NCBI GenBank assembly: GCA_029964075.1
Contig: CM057149.1
Span: 21,156,197-21,220,196 of the forward strand
DNA: 64,000 bases
DNA from: Patiria pectinifera
Lineage: Eukaryota; Echinodermata; Asteroidea; Valvatida; Asterinidae
Direction: 5' to 3'
The translations under genes were made by a program, and so were the position numbers. The notes below the pieces were generated by a model. That model ran no database searches. It was not told where the DNA came from and saw only the letters and a list, made by a program, of their open reading frames with translations. The first letter of the stretch is position 1. The number at the start of each line of letters is the position of its first letter. Of the stretch, positions 61,946 to 64,000 are shown one piece after another.

Positions 61946-63332
61946 AGTGCAAAGCATTCCAGATATTATTCCAGTTTTAACTCGCAAATGGCTTGGGGCC
62001 CTGCATACGTTACAAATTATTAAATACTGTTAAGTAAAGTGTAACTCATAAGGAAAAATACATTGGTGAAACATACGACGAACATTAATTTACAGGTATC
62101 TCAGAAACATTAAAATATATACAAGTACATTGTACATTATTTAAACATTCAACTATAAGGCATGAATTACTGAATACGAGATGGGCGAAAACCCCATAAA
62201 AACCCTTTTGGGGAAAAAAAACCCACCGGGATATTACCAATCCGGCTCCGATAATACCATGGCAACAAAGCATACATAACTCCGTAGATCACCGCATTAT
62301 GAACTAAATTTCACGCACATATGGCTTTGCGTAGTTCTGATTTGAATGTACCTAAGGAATCTATAGTTCTAAGTTGTTCATGCTATTTATTCCATTGATT
62401 CGCACCACTCACAGCGAAGCTTTAGATATATAGGCCTAGCATTCCTTTCGTGGCTTCGCCACTCCGCGCACTGGTCTTGTTTCTAAAAGTAATATTTTTG
62501 ACCTGTAGTAGTTATTTCTCTAACGAAATTCAAAATAGGTTATCAAGCTGGATGTTCATTTCGAAATTTGGTCCATTTTATTTCTCGTATCTATTTCCCT
62601 TTTTAAAATGCTGGTGCGCGTTGCTTAAAAAAAACCCTTGCATTGAGTTGTTTGAAAGCTATTTTTTTCATCAACAAACAGCATGATGATCATTTTGAAC
62701 TTCTTTTTTTCAGTAGTTGTTGCGCTGTCCTTCAATTTCAATTCACGGCAGCTTTTAAGGGACAACACCGAGATCATTTTTTTTTCTCCATTGTCCCTCC
62801 TCAGGGTATGACATATGCCGTAATCAGATGCAGTTTTGTACTGCTAGATAAAACAGTTTTCAGGGGCAATATGATTGTCATTAAAAGTCACACATATATA
62901 CTTTTATGCAATCCAAGTAAATTGTTCTCATCCCAAAAAGGATACTAAATGTAACACAAATCTCTAATATCATCCATTGAAACATTTCACAATTTTCTTA
63001 AATAACTCAACGGTAATTTAAAGCAGTTTTTACATTCTACGTTTTCCTTTTCATTGTTTAAAACAATGTCTTTAAACACATTTTATTAGATAAGCTGACA
63101 TTTATCCGTGGACAGAACATTAAAATGGTGTTTGTGTTCAAAAATTCCTTAACTTGAAAAGTACGTTAGTGATTTGAATGATTCTTGTACATGTACTAGC
63201 AGAAGGCTTACTGAATGGACTTTTATATCCTAGATTGAAAGTGCTACAGGCAGAACGTCATTCAAAAAATTGGTCCTGCCGTTTGGGTTTCGAGGTTTTT
63301 TTCAGTCACTCACCCTGTGTTCAACAAATTGA

Positions 63333-63487
63333 CGGGAAGTTCATACTTCACGCGAATGTGAATCAAAATTGATATCATGAGACATTTGCTGCAAAATTCG
63401 CCCGAGTTGAAATATGGTCAACTTTTACGAATTCACAGCGCAAATACTTGTCGCGTTCGCTTTCGCCTTCGCACCGGGTTTGAACCG
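63333..63487 (+). mobile_element. PIF/Harbinger-like MITE, decayed copy 2
   Basis: CCCGAGTTGAAATATGGTCA, then ACTTTTACGAATTCACAGCG, then CGCGTTCGCTTTCGCCTTCG match the element at 45650-45830 almost base for base. The left terminus and both TGACGTCA sites have decayed. Confidence 0.8.
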
Positions 63488-63818
63488 ACCGTACGGTAGC
63501 GCGAATCTCTCCCGTCTTAGTTGCCATTGTCAAAGTGCAAAACAACTGGGCTTGTATACGATTTCGACACAGGTATAATATTGTTAAATATATGCCTTTT
63601 TAATTAAACAGTTTATACAGTTGAATACCAACGATGGTTTAGACACGGTTATAAACGTTATCATGCAAGACGCATGTCAAGGTGTACGGACACATTTTGA
63701 TAGTTTGGGCAAAATGCACGTTCTGTGCATATCTTATTTACACATTGCACAACTGAACAAGTGAAACTTAATATGTTGATCGATGAACCACTTATAGCGT
63801 CGAATGACACCGAGGTGT

Positions 63819-63824
63819 TTTATT
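63819..63824 (-). terminator. Possible polyadenylation signal of the class A GPCR
   Basis: TTTATT on the + strand reads AATAAA on the - strand, about 95 nt beyond the receptor's stop codon. Position and sequence fit a short 3' UTR, but AATAAA is frequent in AT-rich DNA. Confidence 0.45.
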
Positions 63825-63916
63825 GTGCTTAAGCGTCATAAAAAGTATAACAGGCAGACACGTTGTAACAGGTATACACGAGAAAAGACCCCTTAGGGTT
63901 AAGAATTCAGAATAGT

Positions 63917-64000
63917 TCAACACGGCTTCATCTTTCTGAGCACATCAAAGCAGTCTTTTCTAAAGCGCCTATTGGCGAGTCCGTAGATGAAAGGATTGAC
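63917..64000 (-). CDS. Class A GPCR, C-terminal end only (runs off the right edge)
   Basis: Reading leftward from 64000, 27 codons encode VNPFIYGLANRRFRKDCFDV and then LRKMKPC, ending in TGA (63919-63917). VNPFIY is the NPxxY-type motif at the cytoplasmic end of TM7 in rhodopsin-family receptors. GLANRRFRKDCFDVL fits amphipathic helix 8, and the cysteines (the KDCF Cys and the last residue) are possible palmitoylation sites. The tail after helix 8 is very short. The ligand cannot be told from this fragment; similar NPxIYG-L-N-FR ends occur in amine, melatonin-like and many orphan receptors. The rest of the gene lies beyond the window, and it is convergent with the mGluR gene. Confidence 0.88.
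   Translation of the reverse strand, partial: VNPFIYGLANRRFRKDCFDVLRKMKPC

Larger units (their letters stand above)
49941..63916. other. Intergenic region between the two convergent receptor genes
   Basis: No gene was recognised with confidence. It holds two clear hAT MITEs, a piggyBac-like MITE, three hairpin or foldback elements, two sets of duplicated segments, short tandem motifs and one unexplained ORF at 61062-61415. Stretches such as 50.1-50.9, 52.1-53.2, 56.3-57.8 and 62.0-63.3 kb hold nothing I can name. Confidence 0.7.

Overview
The window is nuclear DNA from an invertebrate animal. Short GC-rich exons with GT/AG splice sites sit in long AT-rich introns, and intergenic space is crowded with small non-autonomous DNA transposons, a tRNA-type SINE, minisatellites and homopolymer-rich repeats. 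The species cannot be named from sequence alone. The receptor's sequence and the style of the repeats would suit a marine deuterostome such as an echinoderm or hemichordate, but that is a guess. No bacterial-type operon, CRISPR array or viral gene was seen.

The main content is one complete gene on the + strand: a metabotropic glutamate receptor (class C GPCR) in eight coding exons, from the ATG at 10009 to a stop at 46625 or 46654, depending on which donor ends exon 7. All exon phases join without a break and give 894 or 905 residues. The order is signal peptide, Venus-flytrap glutamate-binding domain, nine-cysteine linker, seven transmembrane helices and a short tail. Residues aligned with the known glutamate contacts are all kept (R67, S149, T172, D192, Y220, D301, K393). 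The sequence is mainly group III-like, with some group II-like positions around TM7. Intron 1 is about 23.4 kb; the others are 0.5 to 5.4 kb.

A second gene enters from the right edge on the - strand. Only its last 27 codons are inside (63917-64000). They encode the NPFIY end of TM7, helix 8 and the C-terminus of a class A (rhodopsin-type) GPCR. The two receptor genes are therefore convergent, with about 17 kb between them.

Regions: 1-9600, intergenic with a piggyBac-like MITE, two hAT-like homopolymer MITEs, a clear hAT MITE with 8-bp TSD and a second TTAA MITE. 9600-10497, putative promoter, 5' UTR and exon 1. 10498-33919, intron 1 with a Cct-rich minisatellite, another hAT MITE, a tandem duplication, a mariner-like MITE, a SINE, a foldback, and a minisatellite wrapped around telomere-type repeats. 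33920-46654, exons 2 to 8, with introns carrying paired inverted hAT MITEs, a mariner-like MITE, a 10-bp CTGAT array against the exon 3 acceptor, and two foldbacks carrying CRE palindromes. 46655-63916, probable long 3' UTR, a degenerate tetranucleotide tract, more hAT MITEs, perfect hairpins, a long inverted repeat, duplicated segments and one unexplained ORF.

I found no convincing new biological system. The most interesting items are regulatory or mobile-element structures inside the receptor gene.
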